A stretch of DNA of 64,000 bases from Cyanobacteria bacterium SIG28 (lineage in GTDB: Bacteria > Cyanobacteriota > Vampirovibrionia > Gastranaerophilales > Gastranaerophilaceae), in contig SUTU01000004.1 in assembly GCA_015152525.1 (NCBI GenBank), forward strand, positions 1 through 64,000. Reading direction: 5' to 3'. How positions within the stretch are numbered: position 1 is the stretch's first letter; each line of letters starts with the position of its first letter. Of the stretch, positions 26,082 to 34,715 are shown piece by piece. The notes under the pieces were generated by a model. The model saw only the letters and a list, made by a program, of their open reading frames with translations. It did not search any database and was not told the origin of the DNA. Position numbers and translations under genes: made by a program.

Positions 26082-27393
26082 ATTCTTTAAAAACATCTCC
26101 TCTGTGTTCATAACTTTTGAACATATCAAAACTTGCGCAAGCAGGTGATAATAATACTATATCAGGTTTCAATTCGATTGCCGAATCAATAGCTTTTTCC
26201 ATTGTAGATTCTTTTATAATATTATTAAACCCGTTTTTAATAAGATTTTCTTCAAAGCGTTCAGTTGCTTCACCGATTAAAAAGACGGTTTTTATATGTT
26301 TATTAATAGATTTACACATTTGAGTTAAATCAGTATTTTTATCTCTGCCACCCAGTATAAGAGCAACATCAACATTATTAAAAGAGTCAATTGCAACAAT
26401 AGAAGCTTCCGGATTTGTGGCTTTAGAATCGTTATAGAATGTTATTCCGTCCAGTTCTCTAACTTTTTCTAAACGATGTTCCGGAGCCTTAAATGAAATT
26501 ATTTGTTCTGCAATTGTTTCATTTTCCATGCCACAAAGTTTAGCACAAATAATGCCGCACATAATATTTTGATAATTATGGTTTCCTACTAGCGGACAAA
26601 GTTTTAATTCAATGATTTTTTCTTCTATATTGTCTTCTTTAAACCAAATTGCTTCATTTTTTATATAACATGCATTTGGATAATCTTCTGTGTCAAAAAG
26701 GAAAACTTTTGATTTTTTGCATTTTTTAGCAAATTCTAGAAGTTTCTCGTCTTTAGCGTTTAAAATCGCATAATGAGGCGCTTGTTTTTCTAAAAATATT
26801 TTTGCTTTAGCATTAAAATAATTATCCAAACCGCCATGCCAATCAATGTGGTCTGGCGTAAAGTTTGTCCAGCAGGAGATGAACGGTTTAAAACTATCAG
26901 TCATTTGTGCTTGGAAAGAACTTATTTCGCAAACAAGAAAATCTAATTCATCATCAGTTAGTCCTGAGGGTGGAATTCCTATATTTCCGCAAACCGGTGC
27001 TGAAAAATCCGCATTCAAAATATGCGAAACCAAAGATGTTGTTGTAGTTTTTCCATTAGTTCCTGTTATTGCAATAAATGGAATATCTGTGTTTTGATAA
27101 GCAAATTCTACTTCTGAAATTATTGGAATATTTTTTGATAAAATTTTCTGAAAAATTTCGGATTTTGGCGGAATTCCAGGGCTTGTTACCACAAAAGCGG
27201 AATTTTCAATAAAGTTGTCTGAATGTTTACCGTATTCAACTTTTATTCCAAGTTTTTCTAATTCTTGTATCTGTTCTTGGTTAACTTCTGATTTCCCTTC
27301 AGAAAGGTAAACTTCATATCCTCTTTTTATACCCAATTTTGCTGCAGCTATTCCACTTTTAGAAAGCCCTAATATTAAAACTTTTTCTGCCAT
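26065..27393 (-). CDS. murD: UDP-N-acetylmuramoylalanine-D-glutamate ligase
   Basis: A 442-aa cytoplasmic Mur ligase adding D-Glu to UDP-MurNAc-L-Ala. The N-terminal Rossmann-like domain starts VLILGLSKSGIAAAKLG. The ATP-binding loop is AITGTNGKTTTTSLVSHI, the central domain has CWTNFTPDHIDWHGGLDNY, and the C-terminal domain has APEHRLEKV and FYNDSKATNPEA. Length is normal. GGAGAG precedes the ATG. It is the first gene of the coupled murD-ftsW-murG set. Confidence 0.97.
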   Translation of the reverse strand: MAEKVLILGLSKSGIAAAKLGIKRGYEVYLSEGKSEVNQEQIQELEKLGIKVEYGKHSDNFIENSAFVVTSPGIPPKSEIFQKILSKNIPIISEVEFAYQNTDIPFIAITGTNGKTTTTSLVSHILNADFSAPVCGNIGIPPSGLTDDELDFLVCEISSFQAQMTDSFKPFISCWTNFTPDHIDWHGGLDNYFNAKAKIFLEKQAPHYAILNAKDEKLLEFAKKCKKSKVFLFDTEDYPNACYIKNEAIWFKEDNIEEKIIELKLCPLVGNHNYQNIMCGIICAKLCGMENETIAEQIISFKAPEHRLEKVRELDGITFYNDSKATNPEASIVAIDSFNNVDVALILGGRDKNTDLTQMCKSINKHIKTVFLIGEATERFEENLIKNGFNNIIKESTMEKAIDSAIELKPDIVLLSPACASFDMFKSYEHRGDVFKEYVLSK

Positions 27394-27452
27394 AATTTAT
27401 TCTCTCCGATATGTTTAATTTTACTTCAAAAAAGTTATGAAATAAAATAGTT

Positions 27453-28364
27453 TTATAAAAAGAATTTTGAACCCTGATAACTATTTCTCGATATAAATTC
27501 TCTGTCAATACGATTGAGTGTATCGAGTTTTTTGCCTATCCATCTTGGAGCAACTAACTCTGTTCTTAATCCGTTTCCTGCCAATCTGTGAATAGTTGTT
27601 TGTGGCGGTAAATATTCCAAAAAATCGCAAACGGTTGACACATACTCATCTTCATTCATAAAGCTCAATTCTCCATTGTTGTAAATATCAGCAACCTTAG
27701 TGCCTTCTAAAGCGCATAGCATGTGAATTTTTACTCCATCAGGTTCAAGTTTTGCAATTGTTTTGGCGGTTTCCATCATTTCGTCGTATGTTTCAAAAAG
27801 GTTTAAAATAACGTGTAAACAAATATTTATGTTATTGTTTTTGGTTTTTTCATATGCTTCAAGAAAACATTTGTAGTCATGCCCTCTGTTTATTTTTAAT
27901 AAAGTTTTATCGTGAACGCTTTGTAAACCGTACTCAATCCAAGTATAGTAATCAGAAGAAAAAGATGATATTAATTTTAATTTCTCCTCATCAATGCAAT
28001 CAGGTCTTGTGCCAATTGAAATTCCTACGATATCAGGATGAGTAAGTGAGGCTTTGTAAATTTTTTCTAATTCATTTACAGGTTTATATGTGTTTGAAAA
28101 AGCTTGAAAATATGACATAAATTTTTGCGTTTTAAATCTTTTGGTTAGAGTTTCAACGCCTGTTTTTACTTGTTCTTCTATTGATAATTTGTTTGAATGT
28201 GCTTGGGAAAAACTTCCGCCGTCATCACAGAATATACATCCGCTATTTGAGATTGTTCCATCACGATTAGGGCATGAGAAACCTGCATCAAGAGTTATCT
28301 TATAAACTTTTGCGCCAAATTTTTGCTTTAAGTGTTCAGAGTATGCGTTGTAGCGTTTTTCCAT
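27453..28364 (-). CDS. TIGR01212/YhcC-family radical SAM protein
   Basis: A 303-aa radical SAM protein of the YhcC group. The family N-terminus is clear (RYNAYSEHLKQKFGAKVYKI), followed by the cluster cysteines in GFSCPNRDGTISNSGCIFCD. The Cys spacing is the extended form used by this family rather than plain CxxxCxxC. The biochemical role of YhcC is not firmly established, though it is related to Elp3-like radical SAM enzymes. There is no SD. TGC-TAAACT lies exactly 6 nt upstream of the ATG, suggesting a leaderless transcript. Confidence 0.88.
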   Translation of the reverse strand: MEKRYNAYSEHLKQKFGAKVYKITLDAGFSCPNRDGTISNSGCIFCDDGGSFSQAHSNKLSIEEQVKTGVETLTKRFKTQKFMSYFQAFSNTYKPVNELEKIYKASLTHPDIVGISIGTRPDCIDEEKLKLISSFSSDYYTWIEYGLQSVHDKTLLKINRGHDYKCFLEAYEKTKNNNINICLHVILNLFETYDEMMETAKTIAKLEPDGVKIHMLCALEGTKVADIYNNGELSFMNEDEYVSTVCDFLEYLPPQTTIHRLAGNGLRTELVAPRWIGKKLDTLNRIDREFISRNSYQGSKFFL

Positions 28365-28404
28365 AGTTAAAGTTTAGCATAAAATCTAAAACGTTTTTAT
28401 ATTT

Positions 28405-28439
28405 TAATAAAAAAACTGACTTCATTTTTTGAAGCCAGT
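28405..28439 (-). terminator. Rho-independent terminator, - strand specific
   Basis: On the - strand, ACTGGCTTC and GAAGTCAGT pair fully with one G-U and run into TTTTTTT. In the + direction the same bases give an A-C mismatch, so the signal is designed for leftward transcription. It lies about 170 bp past the rpsA terminator with no ORF between. Confidence 0.75.
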
Positions 28440-28610
28440 ATAAGTATTATCTCTAATAATTTTGGGAGGAGATTTGGGGATAGTTGATACATGGCATGTT
28501 ACTATAAATTTTTAAATCATGGCACATGCCCGAAAATAAAGTTTTACATATCTTAACATGTGGGAGTTTTTACGAAATTTGCTTGGGATTTTAATGCCTT
28601 AATAGCAAAA
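28440..28610 (-). ncRNA. Candidate non-coding RNA between two terminators
   Basis: This 171-bp stretch follows the rpsA terminator and ends in its own terminator, yet holds no plausible ORF. On the - strand it has pairing potential: CATGTTA with TAACATG about 60 nt apart, and GGCATG with CATGCC inside. TAAAAT near its upstream end is a possible -10. It could be a small RNA, or simply a long rpsA trailer with a back-up terminator. I could not match it to 6S, SRP or tmRNA features. Confidence 0.3.
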
Positions 28611-28646
28611 CAAAACCTCTAAAACTAAAAAGTTTTAGAGGTTTTG
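28611..28646 (-). terminator. Terminator of rpsA
   Basis: A perfect 16-bp stem (CAAAACCTCTAAAACT and its complement) with a 4-nt loop, 17 bp past the rpsA stop. The trailing U-run on the - strand is short (TTTTG). Confidence 0.8.
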
Positions 28647-28663
28647 TTTGTTTTCATTTCTTA

Positions 28664-29722
28664 CTAAACTTCATCAGTTGGCAAGCCTAAAGAAATTCTC
28701 TTGTCCTTAGGGTTAAATTTGATAATTTTAGTATCAATTTTATCGCCTGTTTTTACAATAATATTTTTAGTATTTTGTAACTCTGCTAAAGCTGATTGTG
28801 GAAGTAATGCTTCAACCCCGGGTAAAACTTCAACGAATGCGCCGAAAGCTTTTATTCTGGTTACAACACCTTCTTTTATTTCACCTTCTTTAAGTTCTTC
28901 CTCTGCTTTAATCCACGGATCAGGCTCAGTGTTTTTCAAACTCAAACTGATTCTTTGTTTGTCGTGATCAATATCAATAATTTCAACATTAATTTCTTGA
29001 CCAACTTTTAGCAAGTCTGTAGGATGTTCAACCCATTTCCAAGAAATTTGAGAAAGAGGTAGTAAACAATCCACACCGCCAATATTAACAAAAGCGCCAA
29101 AATCAGTGATTCTTACAACTTCGCCTTTAACAATTTGACCAACTTCGATTTGAGCAAAAACGCTCTTGCGAGTTTCTGCCATATTTGTTTCGTAAACTTT
29201 TCTGTTTGAAAGAATTAAATTATTTTGAGCTTTATCTAATGTTAGAATTTTAACTTCGATTTTGTCGCCAACATTGCAAATAGCTTCTCTCGCGCAAAGC
29301 TGACCTTGCGGAATAAATCCTTGTACGCCTGAAACATCAACAATTAAACCGCCTTTAACTGTATTTACAACAGTTGCGGCAATTGTTTCATCAGCTTCTT
29401 TAACTTTAGCCAATTCGCTCCAAGTATGAGCAAGGTGAACTTTTTTGTATGAAAGATTAAATTTTCCGTTTTCATCACAATCGTTTAGAATTAAAAATTC
29501 GTATTCAACACCTTTTTCAAGAACATCTTCTGCTTTAGCTTTTCTATCAGAAGAAACTTCGTAACTTGGGACAAAAGCCGTACTTTTTGAGCCTATATCA
29601 ATGATTGCCCCATCTGATTCGTATGCACACACAACACCTTTGACGATATCTCCTCGTTTAAAACTGTAATCATACTTCGTTAATAATGATTCGAATTCCT
29701 CGTCAGAATACTTTTCTACCAT
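28664..29722 (-). CDS. rpsA: 30S ribosomal protein S1
   Basis: A 352-aa RNA-binding protein with four S1 (OB-fold) domains: KRGDIVKGVVCAYESDGAII, ETIAATVVNTVKGGLIVDVS, VGQIVKGEVVRITDFGAFVN, and GEIKEGVVTRIKAFGAFVEV. S1 helps load mRNA on the 30S subunit. Proteobacterial S1 has six domains. The short form seen here is typical of several other phyla, including relatives of Cyanobacteria. AAAGGAG precedes the start. It is monocistronic, with its own terminator. Confidence 0.92.
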   Translation of the reverse strand: MVEKYSDEEFESLLTKYDYSFKRGDIVKGVVCAYESDGAIIDIGSKSTAFVPSYEVSSDRKAKAEDVLEKGVEYEFLILNDCDENGKFNLSYKKVHLAHTWSELAKVKEADETIAATVVNTVKGGLIVDVSGVQGFIPQGQLCAREAICNVGDKIEVKILTLDKAQNNLILSNRKVYETNMAETRKSVFAQIEVGQIVKGEVVRITDFGAFVNIGGVDCLLPLSQISWKWVEHPTDLLKVGQEINVEIIDIDHDKQRISLSLKNTEPDPWIKAEEELKEGEIKEGVVTRIKAFGAFVEVLPGVEALLPQSALAELQNTKNIIVKTGDKIDTKIIKFNPKDKRISLGLPTDEV

Positions 29723-29811
29723 TTAGCATTCTCCTTTTTCCAAATAAACACGAGGGTATTATAACATATTTAAGTGCCAAATACAATAGGCATCGCAAAA
29801 TTTCGGAAATC

Positions 29812-29841
29812 TTGACAGAAAATGCCCATGCAGATTAGAAT
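29812..29841 (+). promoter_or_regulatory. Promoter of the single-TM Glu-rich protein gene
   Basis: TTGACA (29812-29817), an 18-nt spacer and TAGAAT (29836-29841). The predicted start site is near 29848, downstream of the first in-frame ATG (29822), which supports the internal ATG at 29867 as the true start. Confidence 0.7.
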
Positions 29842-29866
29842 AGAACTTGAAAGCAGGAACGATTTT

Positions 29867-30328
29867 ATGGATAAAAAAACTATTTTAACAATAATTTTAG
29901 CCCTTGTGTTGGCATTGATTTCAGCACTTCTATTATTTAATAAGAAAGATGTTGAAAAAAATACCGATACAATTTCTCAACAAGAAGAAATTGTTTCAGA
30001 GGAAATTGAATTAGAGCAAGATATAGAGGATGCTAACGAAACAATTTCGGAAGAAGAACAGCAAGAAGTTCTAAAATCTGAAAAAATAGTTAAACCGCAA
30101 TATCAACAAATTCAGAAAACAGTTGTGAAACCTGTTGTAAATTCAGAATCCGTATCAGAAAATGTTAAGATACAAGAAGCTACAATCGTTGAAGAAGCTA
30201 CTGATTACGGAATTATAAAAGACGAAAAGACTAATACTATTACAATAACACGAGAATTTAGACCTTCTTCAAAATCTAAGTATTTGTTTAAGGGTTACGG
30301 ACAATTGGTTGAAACAACAACTAAATAA
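29867..30328 (+). CDS. Single-TM protein with Glu-rich extracytoplasmic region
   Basis: A 153-aa protein with a short basic N-terminus and one TM segment (ILTIILALVLALISALLLF), followed by a Glu/Gln-rich stretch and a more ordered C-terminus (GIIKDEKTNTITITREFRP). The topology suggests an inner-membrane anchor with the acidic part outside. No known domain. The start was set by CAGGAA and by a promoter whose start site lies after the upstream ATG. It overlaps convergent truB by 8 bp. Confidence 0.7.
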   Translation: MDKKTILTIILALVLALISALLLFNKKDVEKNTDTISQQEEIVSEEIELEQDIEDANETISEEEQQEVLKSEKIVKPQYQQIQKTVVKPVVNSESVSENVKIQEATIVEEATDYGIIKDEKTNTITITREFRPSSKSKYLFKGYGQLVETTTK

Positions 30329-31172
30329 AAACTTTAGAAATTTTTGCTTTGTTGTTTTCAACTTCTGCAACAGCTATTAATTCGTTATTTTGTGTCAAGA
30401 TTACGGTTCCGTCTTTGGAATTTATATTAATAGCCATACCGTGTGAAACCTTTTCTTTTTCGTCAGAATTAAGTTCGTATTTGTTGTAATCTAAATAATC
30501 TAATGGGTAAATTAGCTTTGATTTAACTTGTTCGATTGTTTGTAATTCATCTAAATTTACGGCTTTATTAAGTTCAAATTTTCCGGCTTTTGTTCTGACA
30601 AGTTTTATTAAATGTCCGCCACAGCCTAAATTTTCACCTAAATCGTGTGCAATTGAACGAATGTAAGTTCCTTTTGAACATTCAATATGCAATTGAAGTG
30701 TTTGATTTTCTTCATCAAAATCAATAATTTCAAGCTTGTGAATATTTACGCTTCTTGGCTGAATTTCGACTTCTTCACCGTTTCTTGCATATTCATAAAG
30801 CTTTTTGCCTTTAACTTTTATTGCAGAATAAATTGGTGGAAGTTGCTGAATTTCTCCTCTGAATTGCGGTAAACAATTTTCGATATCTATTAATGATATT
30901 TTTTTATTTGAAGTTTTTACGATTTCGCCTTCAGTATCGTATGTTGTAGTGGTTTTTCCAAATTGTACTGTACCAATATAGGCTTTATCGTCGTTTAAAT
31001 ATTCAATAAGTCTGGTTGCTTTTCCGATACAAATTGGTAAAACACCTTCTGCAAAAGGGTCGAGTGTGCCGGTGTGTCCGATTTGTTTAATTTTAGTAAC
31101 CCGCCTTAAAACAGCAACAACATCGTGAGATGTTTTGCCTTGAGGTTTGTATATGTTTAAAAAACCAAACAT
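30321..31172 (-). CDS. truB: tRNA pseudouridine-55 synthase
   Basis: A 283-aa enzyme forming pseudouridine 55 in the T-loop of tRNAs. The N-terminal GFLNIYKPQGKTSHDVV and the catalytic motif HTGTLDPFAEGVLPICIG (with the active Asp in TLDP) are clear. A small C-terminal PUA-like part follows. The start codon overlaps the rbfA stop (TAATG), so rbfA-truB is one translationally coupled unit, a classic pairing in ribosome/tRNA maturation clusters. infB is not adjacent. Confidence 0.96.
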   Translation of the reverse strand: MFGFLNIYKPQGKTSHDVVAVLRRVTKIKQIGHTGTLDPFAEGVLPICIGKATRLIEYLNDDKAYIGTVQFGKTTTTYDTEGEIVKTSNKKISLIDIENCLPQFRGEIQQLPPIYSAIKVKGKKLYEYARNGEEVEIQPRSVNIHKLEIIDFDEENQTLQLHIECSKGTYIRSIAHDLGENLGCGGHLIKLVRTKAGKFELNKAVNLDELQTIEQVKSKLIYPLDYLDYNKYELNSDEKEKVSHGMAININSKDGTVILTQNNELIAVAEVENNKAKISKVFI

Positions 31173-31519
31173 TACTTAATTTCGCCTTTAGAAATTTTGT
31201 CAATCAAATCCAGAACTCTGGAACCTTGTTCTAAGCCGTCGCTGTATACAAATTTAATTTCAGGAGTAACTCTTAAGCGGATTCTCTTTCCAACTTCATA
31301 GCGAACTTTTCCTGTATTTTTTTCAATAATTTCTTTATCTTTTTCAACTTGTTCCGCTGAACCAAGAACACTGTAGATAACTTTAGCAAAAGAATTGTCG
31401 TGAGATACTTCTACATCAAGTATAGACACAACCCCTTCCAATCCTCTGATTTCACGGTGTAAAATCTCAGATATATCACGCATTAATTCTTTTCTAACCC
31501 TTTCATTACGTAAAGACAT
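31172..31519 (-). CDS. rbfA: Ribosome-binding factor A
   Basis: A 115-aa KH-fold protein that binds the 30S precursor and helps 16S rRNA 5'-end maturation. Family features: NERVRKELMRDISEILHREI, VSHDNSFAKVIYSVLG, and the end IRLRVTPEIKFVYSDGLEQG. The start was moved to the ATG after AAAGGAG, nine codons inside the longest frame. It is coupled to truB by TAATG. Confidence 0.95.
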   Translation of the reverse strand: MSLRNERVRKELMRDISEILHREIRGLEGVVSILDVEVSHDNSFAKVIYSVLGSAEQVEKDKEIIEKNTGKVRYEVGKRIRLRVTPEIKFVYSDGLEQGSRVLDLIDKISKGEIK

Positions 31520-31620
31520 TGTGTTCTCCTTTAAAACTGTCTGCAACCTTATTATATCATAACTTGTTAAAAAATAAATGTGATGAAAAGTTCGTGTTAA
31601 TTGGGTTTTTAAAAAGGTTG

Positions 31621-31714
31621 CTTAATATTTCTTAATAAAAAGTGAAGAAAAAGGCAATTGTTTAAAGAGTATATACTTAATATAAATATACACGAGTTTA
31701 ACGAGGGAAAAAAT
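31621..31714 (+). repeat. 94-bp duplicated promoter/leader, copy 1
   Basis: This block ends exactly at the ATG of the next gene and is repeated at 32307-32400 with about 9 mismatches in 94 positions and no gaps. It contains TTGTTT (31658), a 17-nt spacer holding the palindrome AGTATATACT, and TATAAA (31681), then a Shine-Dalgarno (GAGGGA). A core of about 40 bp covering the promoter is identical in both copies. Confidence 0.85.
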
Positions 31715-32230
31715 ATGGTATCTTATGCATTAGAACTTTTTAAGGCAAATTCTGCACTATATAAGCTTGCTAATGAATGTAATAATTCAGGATTGGGTAC
31801 TGATAAGTATGCATTAGATGGTGGTGAGATAGCTCTTTTCCAACAAAAAATAAATGAAGCAGGTATTGATTTTGAGTTTGGTTGGTTAGATGAAGAAAAT
31901 GCAACTGCATACTTGGATTCTATAGGGAATAATTACCAAAGAAATTTGGATAATAAAAAATTACAGCGTTCATTGAGTGATAAATATGGTTTTGAAAACT
32001 ATGAAGATAACAATGTCAAAATGTTAAAAATAACTATTAAAAAAGACAAAACTACAAAAGCACAATTATGTGATGATCTAAAAATACCGGCAACTGAGGT
32101 AAAAGGTGATAAATTTAATGCAGGTGATGTGGTTTGTATTAAAGCAGGCGCAGTAAACACAGAAGGCTTTGCTGCAAGTTTAAGGAATTATTATAATTTA
32201 TTTAAAGGTATAATTAGTTATTTGTTTTAG
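31715..32230 (+). CDS. Hypothetical protein with LysM-like C-terminal segment (paralogue 1)
   Basis: A 171-aa protein without a signal peptide. Near the C-terminus, MLKITIKKDKTTKAQLCDDL followed by GDKFNAGDVVCIKAG resembles the end of a LysM module (KxGDxVxI). The next gene has a matching layout (FYKITIKE ... AKLKAGDVIYLP) and nearly the same promoter, so the two are diverged tandem duplicates. The N-terminal half is helical (LFQQKINEAGIDFEF; paralogue MLQQISNKAGVAGVL). Function unknown; probable cell-wall or surface role only by the LysM-like end. Confidence 0.65.
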   Translation: MVSYALELFKANSALYKLANECNNSGLGTDKYALDGGEIALFQQKINEAGIDFEFGWLDEENATAYLDSIGNNYQRNLDNKKLQRSLSDKYGFENYEDNNVKMLKITIKKDKTTKAQLCDDLKIPATEVKGDKFNAGDVVCIKAGAVNTEGFAASLRNYYNLFKGIISYLF

Positions 32231-32306
32231 ATTTTTAATAAAAATATCTTAATTTATGTTTGTGTGGGGGTAAAAACACTTGTACTAATAGTTTTTTAAA
32301 AGCGTT

Positions 32307-32400
32307 CTTAATAATTCTTAATAAAGATTAAAGAAAAAGGCAATTATTTAAAGAGTATATACTTAATATAAATATACACGAGTTTAATAAGGAGAAAAAT
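32307..32400 (+). repeat. 94-bp duplicated promoter/leader, copy 2
   Basis: The second copy of the block at 31621-31714, again ending at an ATG. TTATTT (32344), a 17-nt spacer with the same AGTATATACT palindrome, TATAAA (32367), and SD AAGGAG. The Shine-Dalgarno differs slightly from copy 1 and is stronger here. Confidence 0.85.
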
Positions 32401-32952
32401 ATGGCAACTACAATTACATTAAATATTACAGATTCTAATGGGGCTAAATTAAAAACGGCGAAATTACTGGGTGATGCTAGTTGTATAAAATCTATTTTTC
32501 CAAATTTTGAGGATAACAAAGTAACATCAGAACAATTTGCTATGTTACAACAAATTTCTAATAAAGCGGGTGTTGCTGGTGTTCTTGAAATTGAGGATTT
32601 AGAACCTTTGCAACAAGCTGAATATTATGGCTTTAATGAATATTATGACATAGAACAAACTGAAAAGAATGGAAAAGCTTTTTACAAGATAACTATTAAA
32701 GAAACACCATTTTATTATCCGGATCCAAAAGCACAAAATATTGTTATAGATTACAATTTAGAAGAACCGGGTGTTTTATTAGAGCATAATAGAGAATTAC
32801 TTGAATCAAGATATAACTATACAGGTGATGAAGGTGATAGTTATAATCATGCAAAACTTAAGGCTGGTGATGTAATTTATTTACCGGTAGAAAAAGTTTC
32901 ATTCGATTCTTCACCTTGTGGGTTTTTCAGCCGACTAATAAGTGTAAGTTAG
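32401..32952 (+). CDS. Hypothetical protein with LysM-like C-terminal segment (paralogue 2)
   Basis: A 183-aa protein, beta-rich at the start (ATTITLNITDSNGAKLKTAK), with a central MLQQISNKAGVAGVLEIEDL region and a C-terminal AKLKAGDVIYLPVEKV that looks like the last strand of a LysM fold. No signal peptide or TM. It is a diverged paralogue of the preceding gene and is controlled by a near-identical 94-bp upstream region, so the two are likely co-regulated but separately transcribed. Function unknown. Confidence 0.65.
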   Translation: MATTITLNITDSNGAKLKTAKLLGDASCIKSIFPNFEDNKVTSEQFAMLQQISNKAGVAGVLEIEDLEPLQQAEYYGFNEYYDIEQTEKNGKAFYKITIKETPFYYPDPKAQNIVIDYNLEEPGVLLEHNRELLESRYNYTGDEGDSYNHAKLKAGDVIYLPVEKVSFDSSPCGFFSRLISVS

Positions 32953-32964
32953 AGATATTTATAC

Positions 32965-33717
32965 TTACTCCATCAACGTAGTCAATAAAACAGGTTCATC
33001 GTCTGTAGCTAGAACGGTATGTTCAAAATGCGCAGACGGTTTTCCGTCTTTAGTTACAACAGTCCATTCATCATCTAAAACTTTAACATCATCGCAACCG
33101 AGGTTAAGCATTGGTTCAATTGCAATAACCATACCTGATTTTATAGGTGTTTTGTCGCCAACACGGAAGTTGAATAAAAACGGATCTTCGTGCATTGAAT
33201 GACCTACACCGTGTCCGCCGTATTGACGAACAATTCCCATTTTATAAGAGTTTGCAACGTCTTCTATTGCGCCTGAAATATCATCTAAAATATTTCCTGC
33301 TCTCATTTTTTCTATACCTGCAAAAAGAGATTCTTCAGTAGCTTTCATCAATAAAGCTTTTTCTTCCGAGATTTTACCTACAGCATATGACCAAGCACTA
33401 TCGCCAACCATACCGCCGTATGTAGCACCAACATCAACGGCTATAATATCTCCTTCTTTAAGGATAACGTTTTCAGAAGGGATTCCGTGTACAATTTCTT
33501 CATTTATGGATGCACAAATACATCCGGGAAATCCGTGATAACCCAAAAAAGTCGGAATAGCTTTGTTTTCTTTAATAATTTGCATGGCAATAGAATCAAG
33601 CTCTTTTGTAGAAATTCCCGGTTCTATAACTTCTCTCATTTTTTTGTGTACAAGTGCCACAATGTGTCCGGCATGGCGCATTCTTTTTATTTCATCACGA
33701 GATTTTCTGGTTATCAT
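32965..33717 (-). CDS. map: Methionine aminopeptidase, type I
   Basis: A 250-aa cytosolic metallopeptidase removing N-terminal Met. The five metal ligands fall in the usual places: Asp in VDVGATYGGMVGDSAW (two), His in GHGVGHSMHEDP, Glu in AIEPMLNLG, and Glu in HFEHTVLATD. Length is standard for type Ia without an N-terminal extension. GAGGTAGTT precedes the ATG. It stands alone rather than in the ribosomal-protein operon next to adk/secY. Confidence 0.97.
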   Translation of the reverse strand: MITRKSRDEIKRMRHAGHIVALVHKKMREVIEPGISTKELDSIAMQIIKENKAIPTFLGYHGFPGCICASINEEIVHGIPSENVILKEGDIIAVDVGATYGGMVGDSAWSYAVGKISEEKALLMKATEESLFAGIEKMRAGNILDDISGAIEDVANSYKMGIVRQYGGHGVGHSMHEDPFLFNFRVGDKTPIKSGMVIAIEPMLNLGCDDVKVLDDEWTVVTKDGKPSAHFEHTVLATDDEPVLLTTLME

Positions 33718-33804
33718 AACTACCTCTTTTTATAACAAATATTTAATATAAAACTATTTTAAAATTAATAGCTAGGAAAAGCAAGGCAAAAAACTTTTTA
33801 AAAA

Positions 33805-34620
33805 TTATTTATCAACCTTGTAATAATTTACAAGTTGAGTTCTGTATCGAATGTAACTTTGGTTTAAATCAGTTCGTTCAATAGCTTTATTTATTGCAGA
33901 GATTGCGTTTTCGTAATCCTTGATTTGTTCGTAAGCGTAAGCCAGATAATAATAAGCAAAAGCTGAATCTTCAACTTCGGCACGACGTTTTAGTGCGTGA
34001 ACCCGCTTGATATCTACTTTTGATTTTAGGGCTTCATACTTTTCAAAATCCTCTTTAGCACCGACATGGTTTCCCATTGCTTCTTTAATTTTTCCACGTT
34101 TTTTGTATAAAAAATAACTTTCTATATCACCTTCAACTTCCGCTATTGCGAGATTTATATATTTTAGAGCTTCTGCTCTGTCTGAGTATGAGTATTTTTT
34201 AGCAAGTTCGTAATACTCTTTCATTTTGTCCGTTTTAACCAGTGTTGTATCAAAACAATAATTTATGGTGATAGTTTGTCTTGTGCTGGTTTCAGGAAAT
34301 TCGCCAAACGGTTCGGATTTTTGTATGGCATTAACTGCTGATTCGTCATAAATATTGTTGCCGGAGCTTTCTAAAATATCTCCGGATATAACATTTCCAT
34401 GCCGGTCGAGCTTAAACAAAACCCTAATATGCCCTTCTTCCAAAAAATCAGGTGAAACCCAGTTTGATTTAAGCTTTTTTTGAACATTTGCCATATATTC
34501 ACTAAAATCATTTTGAACCTGAATATTTGAAGTCGGTTTGTTGTAATAATTTGAATAATTGGCTTGTGTTGAAGGATTTGAACAAATACACATTAATATT
34601 AGTAAAAATAATCTTTTCAT
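33805..34620 (-). CDS. Exported TonB-C domain protein with TPR repeats
   Basis: A 271-aa protein with a Sec signal (MKRLFLLILMCICSN...). Residues about 45-125 form a TonB C-terminal-type domain: MANVQKKLKSNWVSPDFLEE, VLFKLDRHGNVISGDILESS, AVNAIQKSEPFGEFP. The rest contains TPR-like helices, such as DSAFAYYYLAYAYEQIKDYE. No transmembrane anchor is present apart from the signal, so it is likely periplasmic. TonB-C domains without ExbBD context may bind outer-membrane or wall partners. There is no SD; TAAAAT ends exactly 6 nt before the ATG, suggesting a leaderless mRNA. Confidence 0.8.
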   Translation of the reverse strand: MKRLFLLILMCICSNPSTQANYSNYYNKPTSNIQVQNDFSEYMANVQKKLKSNWVSPDFLEEGHIRVLFKLDRHGNVISGDILESSGNNIYDESAVNAIQKSEPFGEFPETSTRQTITINYCFDTTLVKTDKMKEYYELAKKYSYSDRAEALKYINLAIAEVEGDIESYFLYKKRGKIKEAMGNHVGAKEDFEKYEALKSKVDIKRVHALKRRAEVEDSAFAYYYLAYAYEQIKDYENAISAINKAIERTDLNQSYIRYRTQLVNYYKVDK

Positions 34621-34715
34621 AGAAATATTTTAGATAAAACAGTTTTAAAATACAAATACAATGGGCAAAATTTTTGAAAAAAATTTTGCCCATAGTTAAC
34701 ATCATTTATATGTTT

